64,000 nt of DNA from Acidimicrobiales bacterium (GCA_040219515.1 JAVJSI010000016.1:125390-189389), one strand, 5' to 3'. Shown: positions 28,168 to 36,117, numbered from the stretch's first letter. Translations and numbers: made by a program. Notes: generated from the letters alone by a model not told the origin.

Positions 28168-28371
28168 ATGAAGCGGTTCCATCGTGTCCGTTGGGCCTCG
28201 GCTCTCGAAGCCCTGCTGGACGACGAGCTCGACCCCCGTCGACTGGGGCGGGTGCTCGCGCATCTCCAGGACTGTCCCGAGTGCCTGGCCGAGCTCGAGG
28301 CGCTGGTCCGCCTCCGGCAGTCGCTTCGACGTCTGGCCCACACCCGTCGCCCGCTAGCGTCGGTCGAGTGA
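28168..28371 (+). CDS. Small zf-HC2 zinc-finger protein
   Basis: A 67-residue, Arg/Leu-rich protein with [33 protein letters not shown], containing H-x3-C-x2-C as in anti-sigma zinc fingers. It lacks the early extra Cys of the downstream RsrA-like protein and any membrane part. It is head to head with the ECF sigma gene and its stop overlaps the haemoglobin start (GTGA). It could be a second antagonist of the same sigma factor or of another one. Confidence 0.75.
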   Translation: MKRFHRVRWASALEALLDDELDPRRLGRVLAHLQDCPECLAELEALVRLRQSLRRLAHTRRPLASVE

Positions 28372-28766
28372 CCGAGCCCGGCGAACCCACGCGTGTGCAC
28401 GACCTCGTCGGCAGTGACTTCTTCGCCGATCTGGTCGAGGCCTTCTACGAGGGTGTGGAAACCGACGAGGTGTTGCGGCCGATGTATCCCGCCGACCTCG
28501 CCGGTGCCAAGGCTCGCCTCGCGATGTTCCTGGTGCAGTACTGGGGAGGTCCTTCCACCTACAGCGAGCACCGTGGGCATCCGCGGCTGCGGATGCGTCA
28601 CATGCCGTTCACGGTCGACACGGCGGCGCGCGATGCGTGGCTGCGGCACATGCGCGCCGCGCTGGCGAGAACCGCGGAACGACGCGAGACGCCGGCCGCG
28701 GTGGTCGAATTGGTCGACGACTATTTCGTCCGGTCGGCGGAATTTCTCCGCAACGCCGAGGACTGA
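28368..28766 (+). CDS. Group II truncated haemoglobin (trHbO/GlbO)
   Basis: A 132-residue 2-on-2 globin that binds oxygen or detoxifies NO and peroxide. [29 protein letters not shown] opens the fold, and [29 protein letters not shown] holds the Tyr-Trp pair and the proximal His region of group [13 protein letters not shown] carries the conserved Trp of the G helix. GTG 28368 overlaps the zinc-finger stop. A TAGCGT hexamer at 28355-28360 could provide an internal leaderless promoter, so it may be expressed both with and without the zinc-finger gene. Confidence 0.9.
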   Translation: MTEPGEPTRVHDLVGSDFFADLVEAFYEGVETDEVLRPMYPADLAGAKARLAMFLVQYWGGPSTYSEHRGHPRLRMRHMPFTVDTAARDAWLRHMRAALARTAERRETPAAVVELVDDYFVRSAEFLRNAED

Positions 28767-28951
28767 CCCTCACGGAGAGTGTGTCATTTGCCGCTCTTTG
28801 TCGACTTCTGACCACACTCGGGCGAGATTTCAGGCCAAACTGGGTACACCAGACCCCCGAAATGCTTGACTCGCGGTCCGATTTCGAGTCGCGTGTCATT
28901 CACAAGCCCGCGAAAGCCGTGGATTTCAACAACGCAGTACAGGAGTGCAAC

Positions 28952-29227
28952 ATGAACAAGGGTGAACTCATCGCCGCAATGGCCGAGGCCGCAGACGTCA
29001 GCCAGAAGGACGCCGGCGCCTGCCTCGACGCCATGTTCGAGACCATCGCCGCGCAGGTGAGCAGTGGCAACGAGGTCGCGATCACCGGCTGGCTGAAGGC
29101 GGAGAAGGCGAAGACCTCGGCCCGAACCGGCCGCAACCCCCAGACCGGTCAGCCCATCCAGGTGCCCGCCGGTACTCGAACCAAGCTGACCGTCGGCTCC
29201 AAGCTGAAGGCAGCGGGCAAGAGCTGA
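28952..29227 (+). CDS. hup: HU-family DNA-binding protein
   Basis: A 91-residue nucleoid protein that bends DNA. It starts MNKGELIAAMAEAADVSQKDA and has the arm motif ARTGRNPQTGQPIQVPAGTRTKLTVGSKLK. There is no lysine-rich C-terminal tail like that of mycobacterial HupB, so it is the short HU form. AGGAG lies 6 nt before the ATG, showing a leadered, strongly translated mRNA unlike many neighbours. The 185-bp upstream gap holds TTGACT about 85 bp before the start and an inverted GACTCG / CGAGTC. A strong terminator follows. Confidence 0.94.
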   Translation: MNKGELIAAMAEAADVSQKDAGACLDAMFETIAAQVSSGNEVAITGWLKAEKAKTSARTGRNPQTGQPIQVPAGTRTKLTVGSKLKAAGKS

Positions 29228-29252
29228 TCCTCGCCTCGGCGAAGACTCTCTG

Positions 29253-29280
29253 ACCGGGAGCGGCCACGGCCGCTCCCGGT
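29253..29280 (+). terminator. Rho-independent terminator of HU
   Basis: ACCGGGAGCGGCC and GGCCGCTCCCGGT form a 13-bp stem with a very short loop, followed by TCGTCGTTTT. It lies 25 bp after the HU stop. Confidence 0.85.
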
Positions 29281-29345
29281 TCGTCGTTTTGGCGCTGGTC
29301 CGTCGTTGGTCTCGGCGATGAGGGCGGGGCGCTATCTTCGGCGCC

Positions 29346-29774
29346 ATGAGCCTCCCCGATCCGATCGACGTCCTTCCGCATCGCGACCCGTTCCTGTTCG
29401 TCGACGAGATCACGGCGATCACGCCGGGAGCGTCGGCGTCGGGGCTGTGGCGGCTCTCCGGTGACGAGGCGTTCTTCGCCGGCCACTTCCCCGGACGGCC
29501 GACCCTGCCGGGCGTGCTGATGTGCGAGGCGATCGCCCAGGTCGGCGCGTTCGCCGTGCTCACCGACGAACGCTATGCCGGCAAGCTCCCGCTCTTCGGC
29601 GGGCTCGACAAGGCCCGCTTCCGTCGCCAGGTCGTGCCGGGCGACACCCTGGAGATCGACGTGACGATGACCCGCATGTCGGCGAGGGCCGGCAAGGGCG
29701 AGGGCCGGGCCACGGTGAATGGTGAGCTGGCGACCAGTTGCGAGCTGATGTTCGTCATCGTCGACGCCCAATAG
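29346..29774 (+). CDS. fabZ: 3-hydroxyacyl-ACP dehydratase (FabZ-like)
   Basis: Hot-dog-fold dehydratase of 142 residues for the elongation cycle of type II fatty-acid synthesis. VLPHRDPFLFVDEI carries the catalytic His, and GHFPGRPTLPGVLMCEAIAQVGAF the Glu-containing helix. ATG 29346 is 7 nt after TATCTT (29333-29338), a leaderless arrangement. It is convergent with, and 15 bp from, the fabD-fabF operon, which lacks its own dehydratase, so it probably completes that pathway. Confidence 0.92.
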   Translation: MSLPDPIDVLPHRDPFLFVDEITAITPGASASGLWRLSGDEAFFAGHFPGRPTLPGVLMCEAIAQVGAFAVLTDERYAGKLPLFGGLDKARFRRQVVPGDTLEIDVTMTRMSARAGKGEGRATVNGELATSCELMFVIVDAQ

Positions 29775-29789
29775 GGCTTCGTCGGCGCC

Positions 29790-30965
29790 TCAGGAGGGCG
29801 GGGCGAGGACGATGGTGCCGTTGTGGCCGCCGAAGCCGAAGCTGTTGGACAGCGACGGGCCGGGGGTCCATGGGCGGGGCTCGCCGACGACCAGGTCGAT
29901 GGGCGGCATGTCGGGGTCCATGCGCTCGTGGCCCGCGGTGGGGGGAATGAGGCCCTTCTGCATCGCCACGAGGACCGCGACCGCCTCGAGCGCCCCGGCA
30001 CCGCCTAGGGCGTGCCCGGTCACGCCCTTCGTGGACGTGACGGCGGGACCGGGGAGGCCGAAGACTTTGGCGACGGCGGCCGCCTCGGCCGCGTCGTTCT
30101 TGTCGGTGGAGGTGCCGTGGGCGTTGATGTGGACGACGTCGCCGGCCGTGATGCCCGCGTCGGCCATGGCGATCTGCATGCAGTTGATGGCGCCGGAGCC
30201 GCCGGGGGCGGGCGCGGTGATGTGGTGGGCATCGGCGGTCGACGCCGAGCCGAGCACCTCGCCGAGGATGGTGGCGCCACGAGCGACAGCTCGGTCCCAC
30301 TCCTCGAGCACGAGGATGCCGGCGCCCTCGGCCATGACGAAACCGTCGCGGTCGGCATCGAAGGGCCGACTCACGCCGGAGTTCGACAGCGCCGTCATGT
30401 TGCTGAAACCGGCGGTGGCGGTGAGCGTGAACGGGGCCTCGCTGCCACCGGCGAGCACCGCGTCGCAGCGACCGTCGGCGATCATTCGGGCGCCGTTGCC
30501 GATGGCATGGGTGCCGGCCGCGCAGGCGGTGACGGTGTTCTCACAGGGCCCCTGCCATCCGTAGCGCATCGACAACGTGGCGGCCGCAGCGTTGGCCATC
30601 ATCATCGGCACGAGGAACGGCGACACCCGCCGCTCGCCCTTCTCGATGCGGACCTCGATCTGCCCCTCGAGGGTCTGGATGCCGCCCACGCCGGTGCCGA
30701 CGAAGGTACCGCGACGGACCGGGTCGGCATCGATCTCGCCGGCTTGGGCCATCGCCTGCTCGGCCGCAGCCAGGGCGAACTGGGAGAAGCGGTCGCTGCG
30801 CCGCGCCTCCTTGGGATTGTCGAAGTAGGGCGTCGGGTCGAAGTCGTCGAGTATGCGCGGGCCCACGGGCGCAGGCGAACACAGACCCTCGAAGAACGCA
30901 TCGACGCCGATGCCGCACGGGGCGACGACGCCGATGCCGGTGACGGCGACTCGACGTCCCTGCAT
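29790..30965 (-). CDS. fabF: Beta-ketoacyl-ACP synthase II
   Basis: Condensing enzyme that extends acyl-ACP with malonyl-ACP. The 391-residue product has RRVAVTGIGVVAPCGIG at the start, the nucleophile in TVTACAAGTHAIGNGARM, and the two catalytic His regions in INAHGTSTDKNDAAE and TSTKGVTGHALGGAGALEAV. The C-terminal NSFGFGGHNGTIVL is also typical. ATG 30965 overlaps the acpP stop (TGATG). Last gene of the fab operon. Confidence 0.96.
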   Translation of the reverse strand: MQGRRVAVTGIGVVAPCGIGVDAFFEGLCSPAPVGPRILDDFDPTPYFDNPKEARRSDRFSQFALAAAEQAMAQAGEIDADPVRRGTFVGTGVGGIQTLEGQIEVRIEKGERRVSPFLVPMMMANAAAATLSMRYGWQGPCENTVTACAAGTHAIGNGARMIADGRCDAVLAGGSEAPFTLTATAGFSNMTALSNSGVSRPFDADRDGFVMAEGAGILVLEEWDRAVARGATILGEVLGSASTADAHHITAPAPGGSGAINCMQIAMADAGITAGDVVHINAHGTSTDKNDAAEAAAVAKVFGLPGPAVTSTKGVTGHALGGAGALEAVAVLVAMQKGLIPPTAGHERMDPDMPPIDLVVGEPRPWTPGPSLSNSFGFGGHNGTIVLAPPS

Positions 30966-31195
30966 CAGAGCTTGGACTCGACCAGCGAGAAGGCGCCCTG
31001 GATGGTGGTCACACCCTCGAGCTCTTCTTCTTCGACGTTGACGTCGAACTCTTCCTCGAGCGCCATGACGAGCTCGACGAGATCGAGGCTGTCGGCGTCG
31101 AGGCTCTCGAACGTGGCCTCGGGGACGATCTTGTCCTCGTCGACGGAAAGCACGTCGACGGCGCATTTCTTGAAGCGATCGAAGTTGTCACTCAC
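30965..31195 (-). CDS. acpP: Acyl carrier protein
   Basis: A 76-residue acidic four-helix carrier. The phosphopantetheine Ser lies in LDADSLDLVELVMALEEEF. The GTG start at 31195 gives MSDNFDRFKK and has GGGAG about 9 nt upstream. Its position between fabG and fabF is standard for type II fatty-acid synthase operons. Confidence 0.95.
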   Translation of the reverse strand: MSDNFDRFKKCAVDVLSVDEDKIVPEATFESLDADSLDLVELVMALEEEFDVNVEEEELEGVTTIQGAFSLVESKL

Positions 31196-31262
31196 TGGGG
31201 TTCTCCCTGTTGTTCGGAATGGGGTTGTGCGGAATGGGTCGAGGCTAGTCAGGTCGGCCTGA

Positions 31263-31982
31263 TCAGCCCATGGAAAGGCCGCCGTCGACGGGGAGCACGG
31301 TACCCGTGATGTATCCCGCGTCCTCGGATGCGAGGAAGGCGATGGCGGCCGCGATCTCGTCGGTGGCACCCAGCCGTCCGGCGGGAACCATGGCGAGCAT
31401 CGCGGCCCGCTGGTCGTCGGTCAGCGCCGCGAGCATGTCGGTTTCGATCGGGCCCGGCGCGACCACGTTGACCGTCACGTTGCGGCTGGCGAACTCCTTG
31501 GCCAGGGAGCGGGCGAGGCCGACCAGGCCGGCCTTGGACGCGGCGTAGTTGGCTTGACCGGCCTGGCCGCCGAGGCCCACGACCGAGGAGACGAAGACCA
31601 TGCGGCCCCAGCGGGCCCGCATCATGCCCTTCACCGCCCGCTTGGCAACCCGGAAGCCGCCGGTGAGGTTCGCGTCGAGGACGTCGGTGAAGTCGTCGTC
31701 GCCCATGCGGAGCACGAGTCCGTCCTTCGTGATGCCGGCGTTGCTCACGAGGATCTCGACCGCGCCGAGTGTGGACTCGATCTCGGCGAAAGCGGCATCG
31801 ACCGACGCGCTGTCGGTGACATCGCACTTCACGACGGTGAGCCCGTCGGCGTCGGCGGCCTCACCGCTGCGGGCGGTGATGGCCACCGCGTGGCCGGCCG
31901 CCTGGAAACGCTTGGCCGTGGCCAGGCCGATTCCTCGGTTGCCGCCGGTCACCAGGACGACACGGGATGGGGTTTCGGTCAT
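31263..31982 (-). CDS. fabG: 3-oxoacyl-ACP reductase
   Basis: NADPH-dependent short-chain reductase of 239 residues. LVTGGNRGIGLATAKRF binds the cofactor, LVSNAGITKDGLVLRM follows, and the Ser-Tyr-Lys triad is in VFVSSVVGLGGQAGQANYAASKAG. The ITGTVLPVDGGLSMG ending is typical. Its place between fabH and acpP and the ITKDGL motif argue for fatty-acid synthesis rather than another SDR role. Confidence 0.93.
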   Translation of the reverse strand: MTETPSRVVLVTGGNRGIGLATAKRFQAAGHAVAITARSGEAADADGLTVVKCDVTDSASVDAAFAEIESTLGAVEILVSNAGITKDGLVLRMGDDDFTDVLDANLTGGFRVAKRAVKGMMRARWGRMVFVSSVVGLGGQAGQANYAASKAGLVGLARSLAKEFASRNVTVNVVAPGPIETDMLAALTDDQRAAMLAMVPAGRLGATDEIAAAIAFLASEDAGYITGTVLPVDGGLSMG

Positions 31983-32021
31983 GGCGTCAGTCTCGTTCGC
32001 GTTCGTTTCGGACCGGCACGT

Positions 32022-32942
32022 CTACCACCGCACCACGATCGAGCCCCAGGCCATGCCGGCGCCGAAGCCCGACATGAGCACGATGGCGCCGGGTTCGAGT
32101 ACGCCGTCGTCGCGGGCCTTGGCCATGGCGAGCGGAATCGATGCGCCCGACGTGTTGCCGGTGGATTCGAGCACGTTGTGGGTCTTCGACATCGGGATGC
32201 CGATGCGCTGACACACGGCCTCGATGATGCGGATGTTGGCCTGGTGGGGGAGCACGACGTCGACCTCGTCGGGCGACACGCCGGCCTTGGCCAGCACGTT
32301 CTCGACCGACTGGGCGACGGCCCGCACGGCCTTCTTGAAGACCTCTCGGCCCTCCATCTGGATGTAGCCGTCGTGGTCGCAGTAGAGGATGGACTGGAGG
32401 TTGCCGTCGGCACCGAGATCGAAGGCCAGCATCTCGCCCTGGTCGTGCTTCTCCATCACGACGGCGGCCGCGCCGTCGCCGAAGAGGATCGCCGTGCCCC
32501 GGTCGGTCCAGTCCGTGATGGTGGACATGGCGTCGCTGCCGATGAGCAGCACGCGGTCGGGGCCGCTGGGCGCCTGCATCATGCCGTAGGCGCTGACGTA
32601 GCCATAGGTGAACCCGGCGCAGACGGCATTGACGTCGAACGCGCCACAGGTGAGGCCGAGGCCGGACTGCACGACGGCCGAGGTGGCCGGGAAGCGCTGG
32701 TCGGGGGTGGTGGTGCAGAGGATGAGGAGATCGATGGCATCGGGCGGGAGATCGGCGGCCTTCAGGGCGTTCGCGCCGGCCTCGATGGCCATCTCCGACG
32801 TCACCCCGCCGACATGGCGCGCACCGATGCCCGCACGGGCGCGGATCCACGCGTCGGAGGTGTCCATGGTCGCCGAGAGGTCGTCGTTGGTGACGATCTT
32901 CTCCGGCAGCGCAGTCCCGATACCGTTGACACGGATGGTCAT
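32022..32942 (-). CDS. fabH: Beta-ketoacyl-ACP synthase III
   Basis: Starts fatty-acid chains by condensing an acyl-CoA with malonyl-ACP. The 306-residue product has the nucleophilic Cys in VNAVCAGFTYGY, His in LPHQANIRIIEAV and Asn in STGNTSGASIPLA, the full FabH triad. ATG 32942 overlaps the fabD stop (ATGA). It is the second gene of the operon. Confidence 0.95.
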   Translation of the reverse strand: MTIRVNGIGTALPEKIVTNDDLSATMDTSDAWIRARAGIGARHVGGVTSEMAIEAGANALKAADLPPDAIDLLILCTTTPDQRFPATSAVVQSGLGLTCGAFDVNAVCAGFTYGYVSAYGMMQAPSGPDRVLLIGSDAMSTITDWTDRGTAILFGDGAAAVVMEKHDQGEMLAFDLGADGNLQSILYCDHDGYIQMEGREVFKKAVRAVAQSVENVLAKAGVSPDEVDVVLPHQANIRIIEAVCQRIGIPMSKTHNVLESTGNTSGASIPLAMAKARDDGVLEPGAIVLMSGFGAGMAWGSIVVRW

Positions 32943-34117
32943 TGGCGCGTGCGCAGCCAGGCGATGGGCTGACGAGATCCGACCCGTTCGCCTTCGAGTG
33001 CGAGCACTCCCACGATCTCGCCGGCGAACGAGCTGACGACGTCGTTGGTGCCGACCGTGCCGATCACGTCGCCGACGTCGATCGTCATCCCGGGCTCGAC
33101 ACCCGTGCGCAGCGCGAAGACGCCGGTGGCGGGGGAGACGACGAGGCGCTCGGTGGCGAAGAGGTGCTCGCCCTCGAGAACCTTCGCTTCGATCTGGGGC
33201 AGGCGGGCCAGCTTCTCGAGCGTGCTGTCGAGATCGGCCGGCGTGGCGATGTTGATGCGATGCCCGGTCTTCACGGTGCGCTTGACGAGACCGGTGAGCA
33301 CGGTGCCGGGCCCGAGTTCGACATAGGTGTTGAAGCCGTCGGCCTCGAGATTGCGCAACGTCTGTCGCCAGCGCACAGGCGAGCAGAGCTGGGCGCCGAG
33401 GAGATCGGGCCAGTCGGCGGCCTCGGCATGGGCCGCGCCGTCGACGTTGGCGTAGACGGGCTGTTCGGGGGCGCGGAACTCGACCTGATCGATGGCCTTG
33501 CGGAGGCGATCGCGCGCCGGCGCCATGAGCGGGGTGTGGAACGCGCCACCCACCGGCAGACGCATGGCCCGTTTCGCGCCGAGCTCCTTGGCGATCTCGC
33601 ACGCCCGATCGAGATCGTCGGGCACGCCGGCGATCACGACTTGACCGGGTGCGTTGTAGTTGGCGATCCAGACGTCGCCCGCGGCGCGCTGGCAGGCGAT
33701 GTCGACCTGGTCGTCGTCGAGGGCCAGGAGCGCCGCCATGGTGCCGTGCTGCTCATCGGCGGCCGACTGCATCGCGTCGCCGCGCTCGTTGACGAGTCGG
33801 ACGGCGTCGCTGAAGTCGAGCGCACCGGCGGCGGTCAGCGCGGAGTACTCCCCGAGGCTGTGCCCGGCATGGGCCGCGGCCTCGCCACCGACGCGACTGA
33901 CGGCATCGAGCACCACCATCGAGGTGACGAACGTGGCCAACTGGGCATTGCGGGTCATCGTGAGTTCGTCGGCGTCGGTGTCGAGGAGCAGCGCGGCGAC
34001 GTCCCGGTTGGCCGCGTCGGACGCCTCCTCGACGAGCTCCCACGAGGGATGGTCGGCCCACGCCGAACCCATCCCCGGTGCTTGGGAGCCCTGGCCCGGA
34101 TAGGTGAAGACGATCAT
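32939..34117 (-). CDS. fabD: Malonyl-CoA:ACP transacylase with C-terminal biotinyl-like domain
   Basis: Residues 1-305 form a normal malonyl transferase: YPGQGSQAPGMG, the nucleophile Ser87 in HAGHSLGEYSAL, and His194 in GGAFHTPLMAP. Residues about 308-392 are extra. SPATGVFALRTGVEPGMTIDVGDVIGTV and FAGEIVGVLALEGERVGSRQPIAWL follow the beta pattern of a biotinyl/lipoyl carrier domain. GTNDV (356-360) stands where the modified lysine motif AMKM would be, so it cannot be biotinylated. ATG 34117 starts the conserved MIVFTYPGQGS and heads the operon; in-frame codons further upstream are not supported. No TANNNT lies close to this start. Confidence 0.93.
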   Translation of the reverse strand: MIVFTYPGQGSQAPGMGSAWADHPSWELVEEASDAANRDVAALLLDTDADELTMTRNAQLATFVTSMVVLDAVSRVGGEAAAHAGHSLGEYSALTAAGALDFSDAVRLVNERGDAMQSAADEQHGTMAALLALDDDQVDIACQRAAGDVWIANYNAPGQVVIAGVPDDLDRACEIAKELGAKRAMRLPVGGAFHTPLMAPARDRLRKAIDQVEFRAPEQPVYANVDGAAHAEAADWPDLLGAQLCSPVRWRQTLRNLEADGFNTYVELGPGTVLTGLVKRTVKTGHRINIATPADLDSTLEKLARLPQIEAKVLEGEHLFATERLVVSPATGVFALRTGVEPGMTIDVGDVIGTVGTNDVVSSFAGEIVGVLALEGERVGSRQPIAWLRTRQ

Positions 34118-34197
34118 GAGGGGGTGCTTCCAACGGCGGTCATCGGCATTCTGACCCACATGTTCGCAGTTGGTTTCGTTACCCGCCGGTAATGCCT

Positions 34198-34213
34198 CGT
34201 GACCTCGGTCACG
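34198..34213. promoter_or_regulatory. Palindrome upstream of fabD
   Basis: CGTGACC-TC-GGTCACG, with perfect 7-bp arms, lies about 80 bp before the fabD start and across the stop codon of the small gene at 34209. It may be an operator for the fab operon or a weak terminator for the small gene. Confidence 0.4.
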
Positions 34214-34355
34214 CGCCGTTCTGGCTGGGGTCGCCCGGGCGCGGCCAGTCGTCGAGGTCGGCCTCGTGGCGACGAATCGAGATTTCCCGTACCGCGCCGA
34301 ACAACGCGAGGAGAATCAGCAGTCGAACGATTCGCGAACGGGTGCCGGGGCTCAT
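34209..34355 (-). CDS. Small membrane protein, 48 residues
   Basis: ATG at 34355 opens a 48-residue frame: MSPGTRSRIVRLLILLALFG, then a basic-acidic tail ending PRPGDPSQNGA. A single hydrophobic stretch of about 12 residues follows a positively charged start. It is too short to appear in a usual gene call. The support is TAGCCT (34363-34368, minus strand) 7 nt before the ATG, paired with the tRNA promoter. I do not recognise the family. Confidence 0.55.
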   Translation of the reverse strand: MSPGTRSRIVRLLILLALFGAVREISIRRHEADLDDWPRPGDPSQNGA

Positions 34356-34362
34356 GTCGACA

Positions 34363-34372
34363 AGGCTACGCT
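34363..34372. promoter_or_regulatory. Shared two-way promoter: small protein / tRNA-Leu
   Basis: AGGCTACGCT reads as -10 TAGCCT to the left and TACGCT to the right, overlapping at the TA of 34367-34368. The right start would lie near 34379, about 10 nt before the tRNA. Confidence 0.7.
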
Positions 34373-34388
34373 GCGCGGACGACACCCC

Positions 34389-34472
34389 GCCCGGGTGGTG
34401 GAATTGGCAGACACGACGGACTCAAAATCCGTTGCTCTCACGAGCGTGCGGGTTCAAGTCCCGCCCCGGGCA
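34389..34472 (+). tRNA. tRNA-Leu (anticodon CAA)
   Basis: The acceptor stem GCCCGGG / CCCGGGC pairs perfectly. GTGGTGGAATTGGCAGAC gives a class II D-arm, CTCAAAA the anticodon loop with CAA, then a long variable arm and GGGTTCAAGTCCC as the T-arm. The discriminator is A, and CCA is not encoded. Confidence 0.97.
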
Positions 34473-34509
34473 CCGTTTGACCGGGCGTGTGGAGCCGGGC
34501 TCGCTGCGG

Positions 34510-35139
34510 TCAGAACGAGTAGTGGTTCAACGCGATCTCGGCGGAGAGTTCCTCTGCGACGATGCCGGCCTGTTCGGCGGTGTAGAAGTCGCGATAGTGA
34601 CGCCGGTCGGTCCGGTACTCGCCCTTGGCCCGAGCGCCCAGATCGCCGTCGAAGGAGATGCCGACCGCGGCGAACACCTCGCCGAGACCGTTGTGCAGGT
34701 CCTCGTAGCGGACGACGCGGTCGACGAGCACCCGTCGGCGATCATCGGGGTCGGTGTAGGACAAGTGGTTCCGGTAGAAGTCGCGACGGTCCAGGAACTC
34801 CTCCCACCGCAGTGACGGTTCATTTCGACTCTTCCGCATGAAGTAAGTCGACACGACCTGGTCCCAAGGGTTGCGATCGACGCAGAACGACGTGTACTCC
34901 CGCCAGATGTCGGCCCCCAGCGAGGTGCGCAGCGTGCTGGCGGGCAGATGATTGCGGAAGCCGGGCCCGTTGCCGGGTGTGGACTCGAAGTTGCGCGCCT
35001 CGTGCCCGTCGACCGGCGGATTGATGGGCGTCACGATGGCGTCGGGGCCGACTCGCCCAGCCAGGAACAGCTCGATGCTGGTGCCTGCCGTCTTGTAGGT
35101 CTTCACGAAGATCAGACGGTGCTGATGCGAAACGATCAT
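34510..35139 (-). CDS. Sulfotransferase family 2-like protein
   Basis: A 209-residue cytoplasmic protein with RLIFVKTYKTAGTSIELFL as the PAPS 5'-phosphosulfate loop and YTSFCVDRNPWDQVVSTYF as the 3'-phosphate-binding region, as in heparan/chondroitin-type sulfotransferases. Such genes are often tied to surface polysaccharide decoration. ATG 35139 starts right at the conserved part; the longer frame upstream is not needed. No relation to the large sulfotransferase at 15675 beyond the fold. Confidence 0.8.
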   Translation of the reverse strand: MIVSHQHRLIFVKTYKTAGTSIELFLAGRVGPDAIVTPINPPVDGHEARNFESTPGNGPGFRNHLPASTLRTSLGADIWREYTSFCVDRNPWDQVVSTYFMRKSRNEPSLRWEEFLDRRDFYRNHLSYTDPDDRRRVLVDRVVRYEDLHNGLGEVFAAVGISFDGDLGARAKGEYRTDRRHYRDFYTAEQAGIVAEELSAEIALNHYSF

Positions 35140-35183
35140 CGCGCGAGTTAAGCATCTGCCGACAGCCGTGGGATGCTGCGCCG

Positions 35184-35615
35184 ATGTCCACGCGCGCCGT
35201 CTCCCGCTCCCGAACCATCCAGGCCTCACCCGAGGCGATCTTCGCGATCCTCTCGAGCCCGGCAGGACACACCCGCATCGACGGGTCCGACACGGTGCGA
35301 GGCGCGATGGAGGGGCCCGATCCGCTCGCACTCGGCGACCGCTTCCGCATGGACATGAAGATGGGCGTGCCCTACAAGATCTGGTCGAAGGTCGTGGAGT
35401 TCGAGCAGGACCGCCTGATCGCGTGGGCCCACAAGGGCAAGCACCGGTGGCGTTTCGAGCTCGAGCCGGTCGGCGAGGCGACGCTGGTCACCCAGACCTT
35501 CGATTGGTCGACCGCCGTCATCCCGAAGGCGATCGAGCTCATGGGTTACCCCGAGAAGCACCCGGCCGCGATGGAAGCCACCCTGGCTCGGCTGGCCGTC
35601 GAAGTCGAGAGCTGA
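35184..35615 (+). CDS. SRPBCC-family protein (polyketide cyclase/START-like)
   Basis: A 143-residue helix-grip protein: AVSRSRTIQASPEAIFAILSSPAGHTRIDGS is the usual opening, followed by KMGVPYKIWSKVVEFEQDRLIAWAHKGKHRWRFELEPVGEATLVTQTFDW. The fold makes a ligand cavity for lipids or aromatics. The ligand and role are unknown. It is convergent with the next gene, 6 bp apart. Confidence 0.83.
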   Translation: MSTRAVSRSRTIQASPEAIFAILSSPAGHTRIDGSDTVRGAMEGPDPLALGDRFRMDMKMGVPYKIWSKVVEFEQDRLIAWAHKGKHRWRFELEPVGEATLVTQTFDWSTAVIPKAIELMGYPEKHPAAMEATLARLAVEVES

Positions 35616-35621
35616 ACGCCG

Positions 35622-36095
35622 TCAGTCCAGGCCCGGCGCGTCGTTGACCCGGGCCGCGGCGAAGTCGAGGATGCGGTCGACCTCGGGTCCATCGCACGTC
35701 AGCTTCCATGTCCATGCCGTGGCGACGACCGGCGCCGGCAGCGCCTCGGCCGGGGCCAACACGGCGGCGAGGTCGGTCTGGTCGACGATGGCGCGCAACG
35801 GGTCGACGTCGACGCCATCGGTGTACTGCACGACGACACCGCCGGCCTCGAGCACTCGGACCTGCGCCGCAGGGGTGACGGGTGCCGCGAACTCACCCGA
35901 CACCGACGGCCCTGACAGGTGCGGCCCCGACGTGGGTGGGTCGGTGAGGAACACGGCTGCCTCGGCGTCCAGGACGTGCTGGATGCTCAGCGGATCGAGC
36001 GGCTCGCGCACCTCGACGCAACCCGAGCCGTCGCTGCCCCGGCCGCAGGCGGTCATCACCACCGTCGAGAGGAGCAAAGCGGCCAACAAACGCAT
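35622..36095 (-). CDS. DUF3105-like lipoprotein
   Basis: A 157-residue exported lipoprotein. LLAALLLSTVVMTACGRG is a lipoprotein signal with Cys near residue 17. DPPTSGPHLSGPSVSGEF resembles the PPTSGPH hallmark of DUF3105 proteins, whose function is unknown. ATG 36095 is preferred over GTG 36101 because it lies exactly 6 nt after TAGGCT (36102-36107, minus strand), the spacing seen at other genes here. Confidence 0.75.
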   Translation of the reverse strand: MRLLAALLLSTVVMTACGRGSDGSGCVEVREPLDPLSIQHVLDAEAAVFLTDPPTSGPHLSGPSVSGEFAAPVTPAAQVRVLEAGGVVVQYTDGVDVDPLRAIVDQTDLAAVLAPAEALPAPVVATAWTWKLTCDGPEVDRILDFAAARVNDAPGLD

Positions 36096-36101
36096 CGGCA
36101 C

Positions 36102-36111
36102 AGCCTAAGGT
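36102..36111. promoter_or_regulatory. Shared two-way promoter: DUF3105 lipoprotein / coiled-coil gene
   Basis: AGCCTAAGGT gives TAGGCT to the left and TAAGGT to the right, each exactly 6 nt from its ATG (36095 and 36118), sharing TA at 36106-36107. Confidence 0.75.
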
Positions 36112-36117
36112 GGCTGC

